From: JASLBX01 sp035762665
Lineage (GTDB): Bacteria > Actinomycetota > Actinomycetes > Jiangellales > Jiangellaceae
DNA length: 19,559 bases
Assembly (NCBI GenBank): GCA_035762665.1
Contig: DASTNZ010000050.1
Coordinates: 1-19,559, forward strand
Direction: 5' to 3'
Both the position numbers and the translations under genes were made by a program. The notes under the pieces are model-generated. The model did not search any database, was not told where the DNA came from, and worked only from the letters and a program-made list of their open reading frames with translations. How positions within the stretch are numbered: the first letter of the stretch is position 1; every line of letters begins with the position of its first letter. Below, one piece after another: positions 13,459-19,559 of the stretch.

Positions 13459-13495
13459 CAAGAGCCCCGCGCAACGACATAGCGCGGGGCTCTTG
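13459..13495 (+). terminator. Strong hairpin terminator after the small secreted gene
   Basis: CAAGAGCCCCGCGC (13459-13472) pairs perfectly with GCGCGGGGCTCTTG (13482-13495) around a nine-base loop. A 14-bp GC-rich stem of this kind usually marks the 3' end of a transcript. Confidence 0.8.
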
Positions 13496-13590
13496 CCGCA
13501 CCTAGTGAAGCGGCACCATCGTGGTGATGGAGTACGGCAGGCCCAACGGGGTAGCAGGGTTCGTCGTACCCGTGCCGAGAGGAGGCCCTC

Positions 13591-14463
13591 ATGCCCGCGG
13601 AAGCCGCACAGAATCAGGGGTTCCCGCCCCAACAGCAGGAGCCGCCAGGCTTGACCGCGCTCATGAATCCGGTGCCGGACCATGGCGAGGAGAGCTATCG
13701 CGGATCGGGACGGTTGCACGACCTCCGTGCGCTCATTACCGGCGGAGATTCCGGGATTGGGCGTGCCGTCGCTATCGCGTACGCGCGGGAAGGCGCCGAC
13801 GTCGTGCTGTCCTACCTGCCGGAAGAGCAGGACGACGCTGAGGCCACGGCCGAAATGGTCGCCAAGGCGGGACGGCGTGCGGTTCTCGCGCCCGGTGACC
13901 TGACCGATCGTGACGAGTGCTTGCGCCTCGTCGAGACGGCGGCGGCGGAGCTCGGTGGTATCGACATCCTGGTCAACAACGCCGGCTTCCAGATGGCGAG
14001 GTCCGAGACTCTAGAGGAGACGACCCCGGACCAGATCGACCGGGTCTTCAAGACCAACTTGTACGCCTTATTCTGGCTGACTCAGGCCGCACTGCCGCAC
14101 ATGACGCGCGGCTCGTGCATCATCAACAACAGCTCGATCCAGGCATACGAGCCGTCCACCTCACTGCTCGACTACGCAGCGACCAAGGCAGCGATCAACA
14201 ACTTCACAGTGAACCTCGCGGCGGAGCTCGGCCCGCGCGGCATTCGGGTCAACGCGGTGGCACCGGGCCCGATCTGGACGCCGCTCCAGCCGGCGACCCA
14301 GCCGGAGAAGAAGATCGAGAAGTTCGGCCAGGACACCCCGCTTGGCCGCGCCGGCCAGCCGGCCGAAGTGGCACCCGCATTCGTGTTTCTGGCATCACCC
14401 TCGGACGCCAGCTACGTGAGCGGCACCGTTTTGGGCGTCACCGGCGGCAGGCCGGTGTTCTGA
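13591..14463 (+). CDS. SDR-family oxidoreductase (YdaD/YhdF-like)
   Basis: 290 residues from ATG 13591, with GAGAGGAGG just upstream. It has the short-chain dehydrogenase motifs: NAD(P)-binding TGGDSGIG (50-57), NNAG (129-132), and the catalytic Asn156, Ser182, Tyr195 and Lys199 (NNSSIQAYEPSTSLLDYAAT). It also has the PG motif APGPIWTPL. The 45-residue N-terminal extension with PPQQQEPPGLTALMNPVPDH is typical of the bacterial general-stress SDR group. The substrate is not known; related enzymes reduce sugars or aldehydes. It is a single gene bounded by two strong terminators. Confidence 0.93.
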   Translation: MPAEAAQNQGFPPQQQEPPGLTALMNPVPDHGEESYRGSGRLHDLRALITGGDSGIGRAVAIAYAREGADVVLSYLPEEQDDAEATAEMVAKAGRRAVLAPGDLTDRDECLRLVETAAAELGGIDILVNNAGFQMARSETLEETTPDQIDRVFKTNLYALFWLTQAALPHMTRGSCIINNSSIQAYEPSTSLLDYAATKAAINNFTVNLAAELGPRGIRVNAVAPGPIWTPLQPATQPEKKIEKFGQDTPLGRAGQPAEVAPAFVFLASPSDASYVSGTVLGVTGGRPVF

Positions 14464-14534
14464 GGCGATCTCGCAGCAGGGCGACAACTGAACGCCTCAG
14501 GTCCGAGCGCGCGGGGGGCGCACTAAACGGAGCC

Positions 14535-14566
14535 GGCCTCCCGTGACTGCACTGTCACGGGAGGCC
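14535..14566. terminator. Bidirectional terminator between SDR and M28 peptidase genes
   Basis: GGCCTCCCGTGAC (14535-14547) and GTCACGGGAGGCC (14554-14566) form a perfect 13-bp stem with a six-base loop. It is followed by GAAA on the plus strand and lies between two convergent genes. Confidence 0.8.
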
Positions 14567-14587
14567 GAAACCGGATGAGGGAGCCGG

Positions 14588-16231
14588 TTAGCGCACGAAG
14601 TGAGCGCCGAGCCGGTCTCCGACCTTTTCTGCTGCGACCGGGGATGCCTTCGCGGTGCCGTTCACTGAACTGGTGGACATCGCGTAGGTCAGGATCGCGT
14701 GCGCAACTGCGTCCGCCATCTCTTCTAGCGCTGTGGTGTTCACGTTGCTGATCACACCGTTGTACTCAAGCGCGCCGTCGTACGCGTCGTTAAGCGCCTC
14801 GTAGAGGCCCGCGTCGGCGCCGTCACCGATCGGGTCCAAGCTGTCGCACGCCTGGTGGTAGCACGGGTCATACGACACCGGCTCGCCGTCGAACGTGGCG
14901 AGTCCGCCGTACAGCGCGACCTGATCCTCGGTCTTCGCACCTTCCGCCCCGGTGAACAAGCCGCCCGCCGGGATGCCGGCGCTGATGAACGCGTCGTAGT
15001 CCGAGCGTCCGTCGAACGCCGTCGGCTCCGAAGCGAGGCCCTGCGAGGTGAAGAAGTCCTCGAAGAGCTGCTCGATGTCGTCGCTGCCGCTCGGGCCCTT
15101 GATCCCGAATGCAGAGCCGTCACCGTCGTAGACGAACCGCGCGAAGTTCGGCGAGCCGATCATGTCAAAGTTGAGGTACAGCTCGACGTCGTTGGCCTCC
15201 TGCCTGGTGAGCGAGTCGACGTAGAACTGCGAGCCGACCAAGCCTGCCTCCTCCGCGCCCCACCAGGCGAAGCGGATCTTGTTACGCGGCTCGATTTCGA
15301 GATCTGCGATCTGGAGCGCGGTCTCGAGCAGCGTCGCCGAGCCGGTGCCGTTGTCCTCGATGCCGGGGCCATCGGATACGGAGTCGAGGTGAGCCCCGGC
15401 CATGATCACGCGGTCGTCGCGTCCAGACGGGGTTTCGGCGATCAGATTCTGCGTCGGGACGTTGAGCTCGATCAGCGTGTCGGTCTTCAGGTGAATCACC
15501 ACTTCGCCGGCGTCGAGGAGGGCGGCGAGCTCGTTACCGAGCTCGAACGAAATGCCGACCACGGGAATCGGGTCACTGAACTCGAACCCGAGGGTGGCGG
15601 CCAGCGTCTCCTGGCGGCCGTCTTGCCCCTCATTGAAGATGATCACACCGACCGCACCGGCGTCGAACGCGTTCTCGGCCTTCACCGAGAAGTTGCAGGT
15701 ACCGCGCTGCACCAACGCGATGTTTCCGGCGTCGAAGTCAGCGAAATCTGACTCCTCACAGCCACTGCTGGACGTGTTGGCCTGGGCACCAGGCGGCAGT
15801 ACGAGGTCGACGGCCTGCAACTGCGCGGTGACGTCACCGCTGCCTGAGTATTCAGCGGTGATGAAGTCCTCATTGGGGACGTACGTCACGTCGTTCGGCG
15901 AGACCTGCTCCATCACCGGCTCGGAGAGCTCAGTGAACGAGTTGAACAGGAAGTCCTGCCGGGTGACGTCATAGCCGGCCGCCACAAGTAGCTCTTCGAT
16001 GTAGTCCACCGACGCGTCGTAGCCTGGCGTCCCGCTGGCGCGTGTGTCGCCGTTGTTGTCGGCGATCTTCTGTAGCTCCGCGAAATGATCCATGATCGCA
16101 CCAGCGCTCACGGCATCTCTCAACTCGCTCGTGTCGGTCGGCACAGCGGCCGTGGCCGCGGTCGCCGTGATGGTGGTGATTGCCGTGGCAACACCCAAGC
16201 CCACCAATGCGGCCTTACTGCGTATCTTCAC
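14588..16231 (-). CDS. Secreted M28-family zinc aminopeptidase with PA domain
   Basis: 547 residues from GTG 16231, placed there because AGGAGG lies four bases upstream and a signal peptide follows at once (MKIRSKAALVGLGVATAITT, then ITATAATAA). The N-terminal part has the M28 start (ELRDAVSAGAIMDHF, DNNGDTRASGTPGYDASVDY). A protease-associated domain is inserted at about 130-250 (NIALVQRGTCNFSVKAENAF, AGAVGVIIFN). Two-zinc ligands and catalytic residues are visible: His281 and Asp283 (GAHLDSV), Asp293 (GIEDNGTGS), Glu327/328 (WWGAEEAGLVGS), Asp356 (NFDMIG) and His459 (CYHQACDS). The family resembles the Streptomyces griseus aminopeptidase, which frees N-terminal hydrophobic residues outside the cell. 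Cys158/179 and Cys457/462 could form disulfides. It lies downstream of an M14 peptidase on the same strand but is separated from it by a terminator. Confidence 0.93.
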   Translation of the reverse strand: MKIRSKAALVGLGVATAITTITATAATAAVPTDTSELRDAVSAGAIMDHFAELQKIADNNGDTRASGTPGYDASVDYIEELLVAAGYDVTRQDFLFNSFTELSEPVMEQVSPNDVTYVPNEDFITAEYSGSGDVTAQLQAVDLVLPPGAQANTSSSGCEESDFADFDAGNIALVQRGTCNFSVKAENAFDAGAVGVIIFNEGQDGRQETLAATLGFEFSDPIPVVGISFELGNELAALLDAGEVVIHLKTDTLIELNVPTQNLIAETPSGRDDRVIMAGAHLDSVSDGPGIEDNGTGSATLLETALQIADLEIEPRNKIRFAWWGAEEAGLVGSQFYVDSLTRQEANDVELYLNFDMIGSPNFARFVYDGDGSAFGIKGPSGSDDIEQLFEDFFTSQGLASEPTAFDGRSDYDAFISAGIPAGGLFTGAEGAKTEDQVALYGGLATFDGEPVSYDPCYHQACDSLDPIGDGADAGLYEALNDAYDGALEYNGVISNVNTTALEEMADAVAHAILTYAMSTSSVNGTAKASPVAAEKVGDRLGAHFVR

Positions 16232-16388
16232 ATTTCCTCCTGCGATCGAGGACAGAATCTGGGCGAGTCCCGAATCGAAGATCACGTCTTCCCCCGAACC
16301 CTTCCCACAGACCGGTCAACTATGCGACCGCGTTGTGTACAAGTCAAGAGAAGCTTCGCCCATTACCCCCGCACGAGCGGGGACGGTG

Positions 16389-16415
16389 GGGGCCCGGCCA
16401 GAGTGGCCGGGCCCC
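16389..16415 (-). terminator. Terminator downstream of the M14 peptidase gene
   Basis: GGGGCCCGGCCA (16389-16400) and TGGCCGGGCCCC (16404-16415) form a perfect 12-bp stem with loop GAG. It lies 27 bp after the minus-strand stop at 16442, so it should separate the M14 transcript from the M28 gene. Confidence 0.8.
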
Positions 16416-16441
16416 GCGCATTTTACGGGTTCCTCCGGAGA

Positions 16442-17470
16442 TCAGACCCCGCAGGGCCCTTGCGTGGCGAAGGGTAGGTCGCCGTATCCGGAGACGTCGT
16501 ACGTCGACAGGGATCCGTCAGCGGCAGCTGTCAAAACGGCCATCGTCGGTATCCGGAACAGGTTCTCAAGCTGGCCGTTACTCTTCTGGCCGACCGAGCG
16601 GACCTCGTAGAAGATCGCGCCCATCGTGGGCGTGTCAATGACTGGCTGTTCACCAGCCGGTGCCGTTCCACCCATGAGCATTCGGCTGAGGGCGGCGTTG
16701 GTGATGTCGATGAGCGGATAGTGCGCCACGTTGGCGAGCCCGTACCGATCCAAGGCATCCACGCTCACCATCGCCATCTGCCGGTTGGTGAGCCATTGCT
16801 CTACCGTCATGCGCTGCGGATCGATTGAGCGCGCACCGATCTGGAACTGGTTGAGGTCGTCGGTTCCGTTGACCACGGGTGCCTGGCCCATGTGGTGCAG
16901 GTCGAGTGCGAGTTCGGGTGCCGTGTCACGCCACAGTTTCCAGAACGCGACCGACTCTGGCTGCGCGAAGTTCTCCCAGTCGCGGTTGAGGTCGATCCGG
17001 GTCGGCGTCGTGCTCTGCCGGATGTTCGCCTCGGCACCGTCGGGGTTGTACATGGGGATGACGATGACCGTGAGGTTCTCGCGAATCAGCTGCGCGGCGG
17101 GGTCTCCAGTGGTCAGGTGATCGAGGATCTGCAGGGCCGCTTCAGTGCTGTGCAGTTCGTTGCCGTGAATGCGCGCCTGAAGCCAGAAGGTGGTCGGGCC
17201 GTCTCCAACGGTCGCGTAGAGCAGCTCCCGGCCCTCGCCCGATGTGCCGGCCGATTCCACCGTGACGAGGCCTTGACTTGTGCTTTCGATCCGGTCGAGC
17301 TCGCGAACCACGTCGGCGTATCCGGCGACGCTTTCCAGGCTGACGGTCTGGTTCTCCTGAATGCACGGGCCACCCGGATTATGAGCCGGATCGGCGGACG
17401 CCGACGTGGCTGCGGTAAGCCCGGTACCCAGGACGGCGAGACCTGCTAGCGCGGCGATGCTTCTTCGCAT
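16442..17470 (-). CDS. Secreted M14-family zinc carboxypeptidase
   Basis: 342 residues from ATG 17470, with AGAGGAGG four bases upstream; an upstream in-frame start would put the signal peptide inside the protein. The signal peptide is MRRSIAALAGLAVLGTGLTA followed by ATSASA, with cleavage near residue 26. Zinc ligands fit His102 and Glu105 (IHGNELHS) and His192 or His193 (ALDLHHMG). Substrate-binding residues follow as NRDWENF (162-168), and the catalytic Glu is probably Glu289 (GAIFYEVRSVGQ). Members release C-terminal amino acids or cleave cell-wall peptides. Specificity cannot be told here. Two Cys near the ends (Cys36 and the C-terminal PCGV) may bond. Together with the M28 enzyme it suggests extracellular peptide digestion. 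Confidence 0.92.
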   Translation of the reverse strand: MRRSIAALAGLAVLGTGLTAATSASADPAHNPGGPCIQENQTVSLESVAGYADVVRELDRIESTSQGLVTVESAGTSGEGRELLYATVGDGPTTFWLQARIHGNELHSTEAALQILDHLTTGDPAAQLIRENLTVIVIPMYNPDGAEANIRQSTTPTRIDLNRDWENFAQPESVAFWKLWRDTAPELALDLHHMGQAPVVNGTDDLNQFQIGARSIDPQRMTVEQWLTNRQMAMVSVDALDRYGLANVAHYPLIDITNAALSRMLMGGTAPAGEQPVIDTPTMGAIFYEVRSVGQKSNGQLENLFRIPTMAVLTAAADGSLSTYDVSGYGDLPFATQGPCGV

Positions 17471-17803
17471 CTTGCCTCCTCTGGCCGATGAAACGGGGGA
17501 CGACAGAAGCATAAGGGCCGATTGTGAATGACGTCGATCTTGAAGGCAAAGTTGATCTCGGCCCGGGGTGGACGGTCCTCGGGTGCACGCGAACTATCCC
17601 CACCCAGCACCCGGACGATCGACTTCGGTTGAGTCGAAGCGGCGGACCCATGGTGATCTGCGCGTAAGGGTGAATCACCCTCGGCGGGTGACCTGAGGTT
17701 ACGGCGGGCCCGGTGATTATGAAGCTGCAAGTCGACGCCAGCGCATCAGCAGGCGAAGCTCGCCGCCGATCGGAGGGCACGCCGTACCTTCACAGGAGGA
17801 GAG
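17471..17803. promoter_or_regulatory. Divergent intergenic region between M14 peptidase and DUF7144 gene
   Basis: No coding frame is convincing in these 333 bp, which must hold both promoters. A short perfect palindrome GGGTGAATCACCC (17668-17680) is followed by a partial copy GGGTGACC at about 17686-17693, a possible regulator site. TCGACT/AGTCGA arms occur around 17620-17640. I cannot place -35 and -10 boxes with confidence. Confidence 0.35.
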
Positions 17804-18211
17804 ATGACAGACATCGTGAACAAGCGCAAAGGTGCATCGTCGTGGGCCATCGGAGGGGTGGTCTTCGCCGCCATGATCATGATCATGGTCGGCCTGTTCC
17901 AGTTCTTCCAGGGGCTTGCTGCGATCATCAACGACGAATTCTTCGTGACGCTCCCCAACTATGCGTTCGAGTTGGACCTGACGGCATGGGGCTGGATTCA
18001 CCTGATCCTTGGTGTCGTACTTCTTCTCGCCGGCTTCTTCTTGTTCGCAGGTAGCGCTGCAGCCGGTGCGGTTGCCATCGTCCTCGCCGGATTGAGCGCG
18101 CTCTCCAACTTCTTCTTCATTCCGTACTACCCATTCTGGTCGATCTTGATGATCGCGCTCGCCGTATACGTCATCTGGGCGGTCACTCGAGCGGGCGTGT
18201 TCGACTCCTGA
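17804..18211 (+). CDS. DUF7144-like four-helix membrane protein
   Basis: 135 residues from ATG 17804, with AGGAGGAG directly upstream. There are four membrane segments at about 14-36, 62-82, 85-105 and 110-130, with the aromatic-rich pattern GLFQFFQGLAAIINDEFF and AFELDLTAWGWIHLILGVVL, which I associate with the actinobacterial DUF7144 family. Its function is unknown. It is a single gene with no obvious operon partner; the next gene is a LacI regulator 275 bp away with its own operator. Confidence 0.88.
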   Translation: MTDIVNKRKGASSWAIGGVVFAAMIMIMVGLFQFFQGLAAIINDEFFVTLPNYAFELDLTAWGWIHLILGVVLLLAGFFLFAGSAAAGAVAIVLAGLSALSNFFFIPYYPFWSILMIALAVYVIWAVTRAGVFDS

Positions 18212-18428
18212 TCGTTTGGGATGGGCCTTGCTGCAGGACGGTAAGCCGAACGACTAGCCCGCCGGAGTAATCGATCCACCACGGATCGTCGTCGTGGTGG
18301 CCGCTGCGTCGTGACTGCGATGCGAGCCGTGCGAGGAGCAATGCTGATACCTCCAGCATTGCCTTCTCCGCATCAGAGGTTGCGGCCAGTTTGATGCCGC
18401 AGCCTAATTCTGGCTCTCCGGAAGTCTT

Positions 18429-18453
18429 GTAACCGGTATCAGATACCGGTTAC
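18429..18453. promoter_or_regulatory. 25-bp perfect palindrome, double LacI-type operator over the promoter
   Basis: GTAACCGGTATC (18429-18440) and GATACCGGTTAC (18442-18453) are exact reverse complements around A18441. Each arm is itself close to a LacI operator of the form TGTAACCGGTTACA. The palindrome lies between and overlaps a candidate -35 TTGTAA (18427-18432) and -10 TACATT (18451-18456, 18-bp spacer). A repressor bound here would cover the promoter of the LacI gene and probably of the following gene. Confidence 0.75.
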
Positions 18454-18485
18454 ATTGCCCTTGCGGGGGAGTGAGGAGGCTCACG

Positions 18486-19508
18486 TTGGCGGTGGCGAAC
18501 CGCGATGGGGTCACTATCCGCGACGTGGCGGCTCACGCCGGTGTGTCGATCGCCACCGTGTCTCGAGTGCTCCGCGGCACAACGCCGGTTACACCTGCCA
18601 CTCGCGACCGCGTCCTCGCCGCCGTTGCGGAACTGGGTTTCCGGCCCAGCGCCTTGGGCCGCTTCCTTGCCGAGGGCAGGCATGCTGCGAACGGCATCGT
18701 GTTTCCTGACTTGTCCGGGCCGTACTACGCCGAAGTGGTCCTCGGCTACGAGGAGATGGCCGGAGAGCTCGGGCGCTCGGTGCTGATCCTGTCCACACAC
18801 GGCCGCGACGCTGCCCGGGAGATGGTGCGGGAGTTGGCCGGCCGCGTGGACGGACTGGTCGTGCTTGGCCGGACGGTGAGCGATGACCTGATTGAAGAGA
18901 TCGCGGAGCGCGGGACTCCCGTCGTAGTGCTGGCGCGGCCGGCGCCGAGTGCGGTGGATTCGGTGAAGGCTGAGAACCTCGAGAGCGCGCAACGGCTGAG
19001 CGAGCACCTTATCGGTCACCGCTGCCGGCGGTTCGTCTTCCTTGGTGACGCGAACGGTTCGCCAGACTCCATGGAGCGGTGGTCCGGGTTCAGGGCAGCC
19101 CTGGAGCATGCGGGGATCACGCCTCCCGGTGAACCGGTCAGAGTCGCGCTGCGCGAGGACGAGGGCTTGCGAGCAGCGGACGAGTTGTTGGCCGGCGCGC
19201 TTCCCGACGCAGTCGTCTGCGCCAACGACGAGGTTGCCCTTGGCCTGATGGAGGGGCTGCGGAGGGCCGGCGTCGACGTGCCGGGACAGATTGCCGTGAC
19301 CGGCTGGGACGACGTGATGGCAGCTCGTTACGCCGACTTGACCACAGTGCGGCAACCGATGCGCGAGCTCGGAGCCCACGCCGCGCGGCTGCTTGATCTT
19401 CGGATCCGTGGCGACGCCGAGGCGACCCGCCATGAAGTCCTGCCAACGGAATTGGTGATCCGGGACAGCTGCGGCCCGCATGAGCCGGCCGGCCCGGACA
19501 GGAGATAA
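18486..19508 (+). CDS. LacI-family transcriptional regulator
   Basis: 340 residues from TTG 18486. The frame also opens at GTG 18471, but that codon precedes the AGGAGG (18474-18479), which is spaced six bases from TTG 18486, so the later start is preferred. The helix-turn-helix is TIRDVAAHAGVSIATVSRVL (within about residues 9-55). The sugar-binding domain has the family landmarks (NGIVFPDLSGPYYAEVVLGY, GRVDGLVVLGRTV, CRRFVFLGDANG, DAVVCANDEVALGLMEGLRR, IAVTGWDDVMAARYADLTTV). It is preceded by its probable operator and followed, 46 bp later, by the start of another gene on the same strand, which it may regulate. The inducing sugar cannot be inferred. Confidence 0.93.
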   Translation: MAVANRDGVTIRDVAAHAGVSIATVSRVLRGTTPVTPATRDRVLAAVAELGFRPSALGRFLAEGRHAANGIVFPDLSGPYYAEVVLGYEEMAGELGRSVLILSTHGRDAAREMVRELAGRVDGLVVLGRTVSDDLIEEIAERGTPVVVLARPAPSAVDSVKAENLESAQRLSEHLIGHRCRRFVFLGDANGSPDSMERWSGFRAALEHAGITPPGEPVRVALREDEGLRAADELLAGALPDAVVCANDEVALGLMEGLRRAGVDVPGQIAVTGWDDVMAARYADLTTVRQPMRELGAHAARLLDLRIRGDAEATRHEVLPTELVIRDSCGPHEPAGPDRR

Positions 19509-19554
19509 CCCCCGGGCGGCTGGCTCGCCGCTCGGCGAATAGAGAGGTGTCTGT

Positions 19555-19559
19555 ATGAG
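19555..19559 (+). CDS. Start of a following gene (only first codon visible)
   Basis: ATG at 19555-19557 is preceded by AGAGAGGTG (19541-19549) at five bases and lies 46 bp after the LacI stop. The product lies outside the window. Position after LacI suggests a transporter or glycosidase, which is a guess. Confidence 0.5.

Noticed and set aside
14855..15751. 298-codon plus-strand frame opposite the M28 peptidase
   Set aside because: Composition is dominated by Val, Glu, Arg and Leu with no motif. The minus strand has all M28 zinc ligands in order.
18450..19481. 343-codon minus-strand frame opposite the second LacI gene
   Set aside because: The plus strand carries a complete LacI protein. The antisense frame is His/Arg/Gln-rich with no family features.
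1..19559. tRNA, rRNA, CRISPR array, insertion sequence or prophage
   Set aside because: I looked for cloverleaf-like sequences, regularly spaced repeats, transposase or integrase motifs and found none.

Overview
The window is about 19.6 kb of high-GC DNA with strong third-position GC bias, frequent GTG and TTG starts, AGGAGG-type ribosome binding sites and short intergenic gaps. The gene families present (ECF sigma factor with a SnoaL-like tail, Suc_Fer-like protein, PrmC-related methyltransferase, DUF7144 protein, PspC protein, LacI and TetR regulators, secreted M14 and M28 peptidases, GH92 mannosidase) point to a free-living, probably soil, actinobacterium. I cannot name the genus. I see no tRNA, rRNA, CRISPR array, insertion sequence or prophage. 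Apart from one decayed reductase fragment, the region looks like ordinary chromosome.

Layout. 1-3231 (minus strand): a secreted GH92 alpha-mannosidase with an F5/8C carbohydrate-binding-type domain, cut by the window edge, and its LacI regulator. Three matching LacI-type operators lie before the two genes. 3242-5643 (plus strand): a compact three-gene cassette made of an 81-residue, extremely Asp-rich repeat peptide, a JmjC/cupin_4 (ribosomal-oxygenase-like) protein and a Suc_Fer-like thioredoxin-fold [2Fe-2S] protein. I regard this as the most interesting part of the window, a candidate peptide-modification (RiPP-like) system. 5655-6621: a four-helix membrane protein, the remains of a dihydrofolate-reductase-family gene, and unexplained DNA. 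6622-8137: an ECF sigma factor and a small companion. 8324-9784: a TetR gene behind a perfect 27-bp palindrome, overlapping an unrecognised 259-residue protein. 10001-10255: a PspC-domain membrane protein. 10351-11172 (minus): a PrmC-related methyltransferase with a long leader. 11388-13140: a TetR gene divergent from a membrane-anchored alpha/beta hydrolase, with a 19-bp palindrome between them. 13271-13441: a tiny secreted protein, not previously obvious because of its size, followed by a strong terminator. 13591-14463: a short-chain dehydrogenase. 14588-17470 (minus): two secreted zinc peptidases (M28 with PA domain, M14). 17804-18211: a DUF7144 membrane protein. 18429-19508: a second LacI regulator behind a 25-bp palindrome, followed by the first codon of another gene.

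Working together. Four regulators (LacI, TetR, TetR, LacI) each sit next to a clear inverted-repeat operator, so much of the window can be read as small locally regulated units. The GH92/LacI unit and the second LacI unit fit sugar scavenging. The two secreted peptidases fit breakdown of extracellular protein. The Asp-rich peptide cassette has gene overlaps that suggest coupled translation of one operon.
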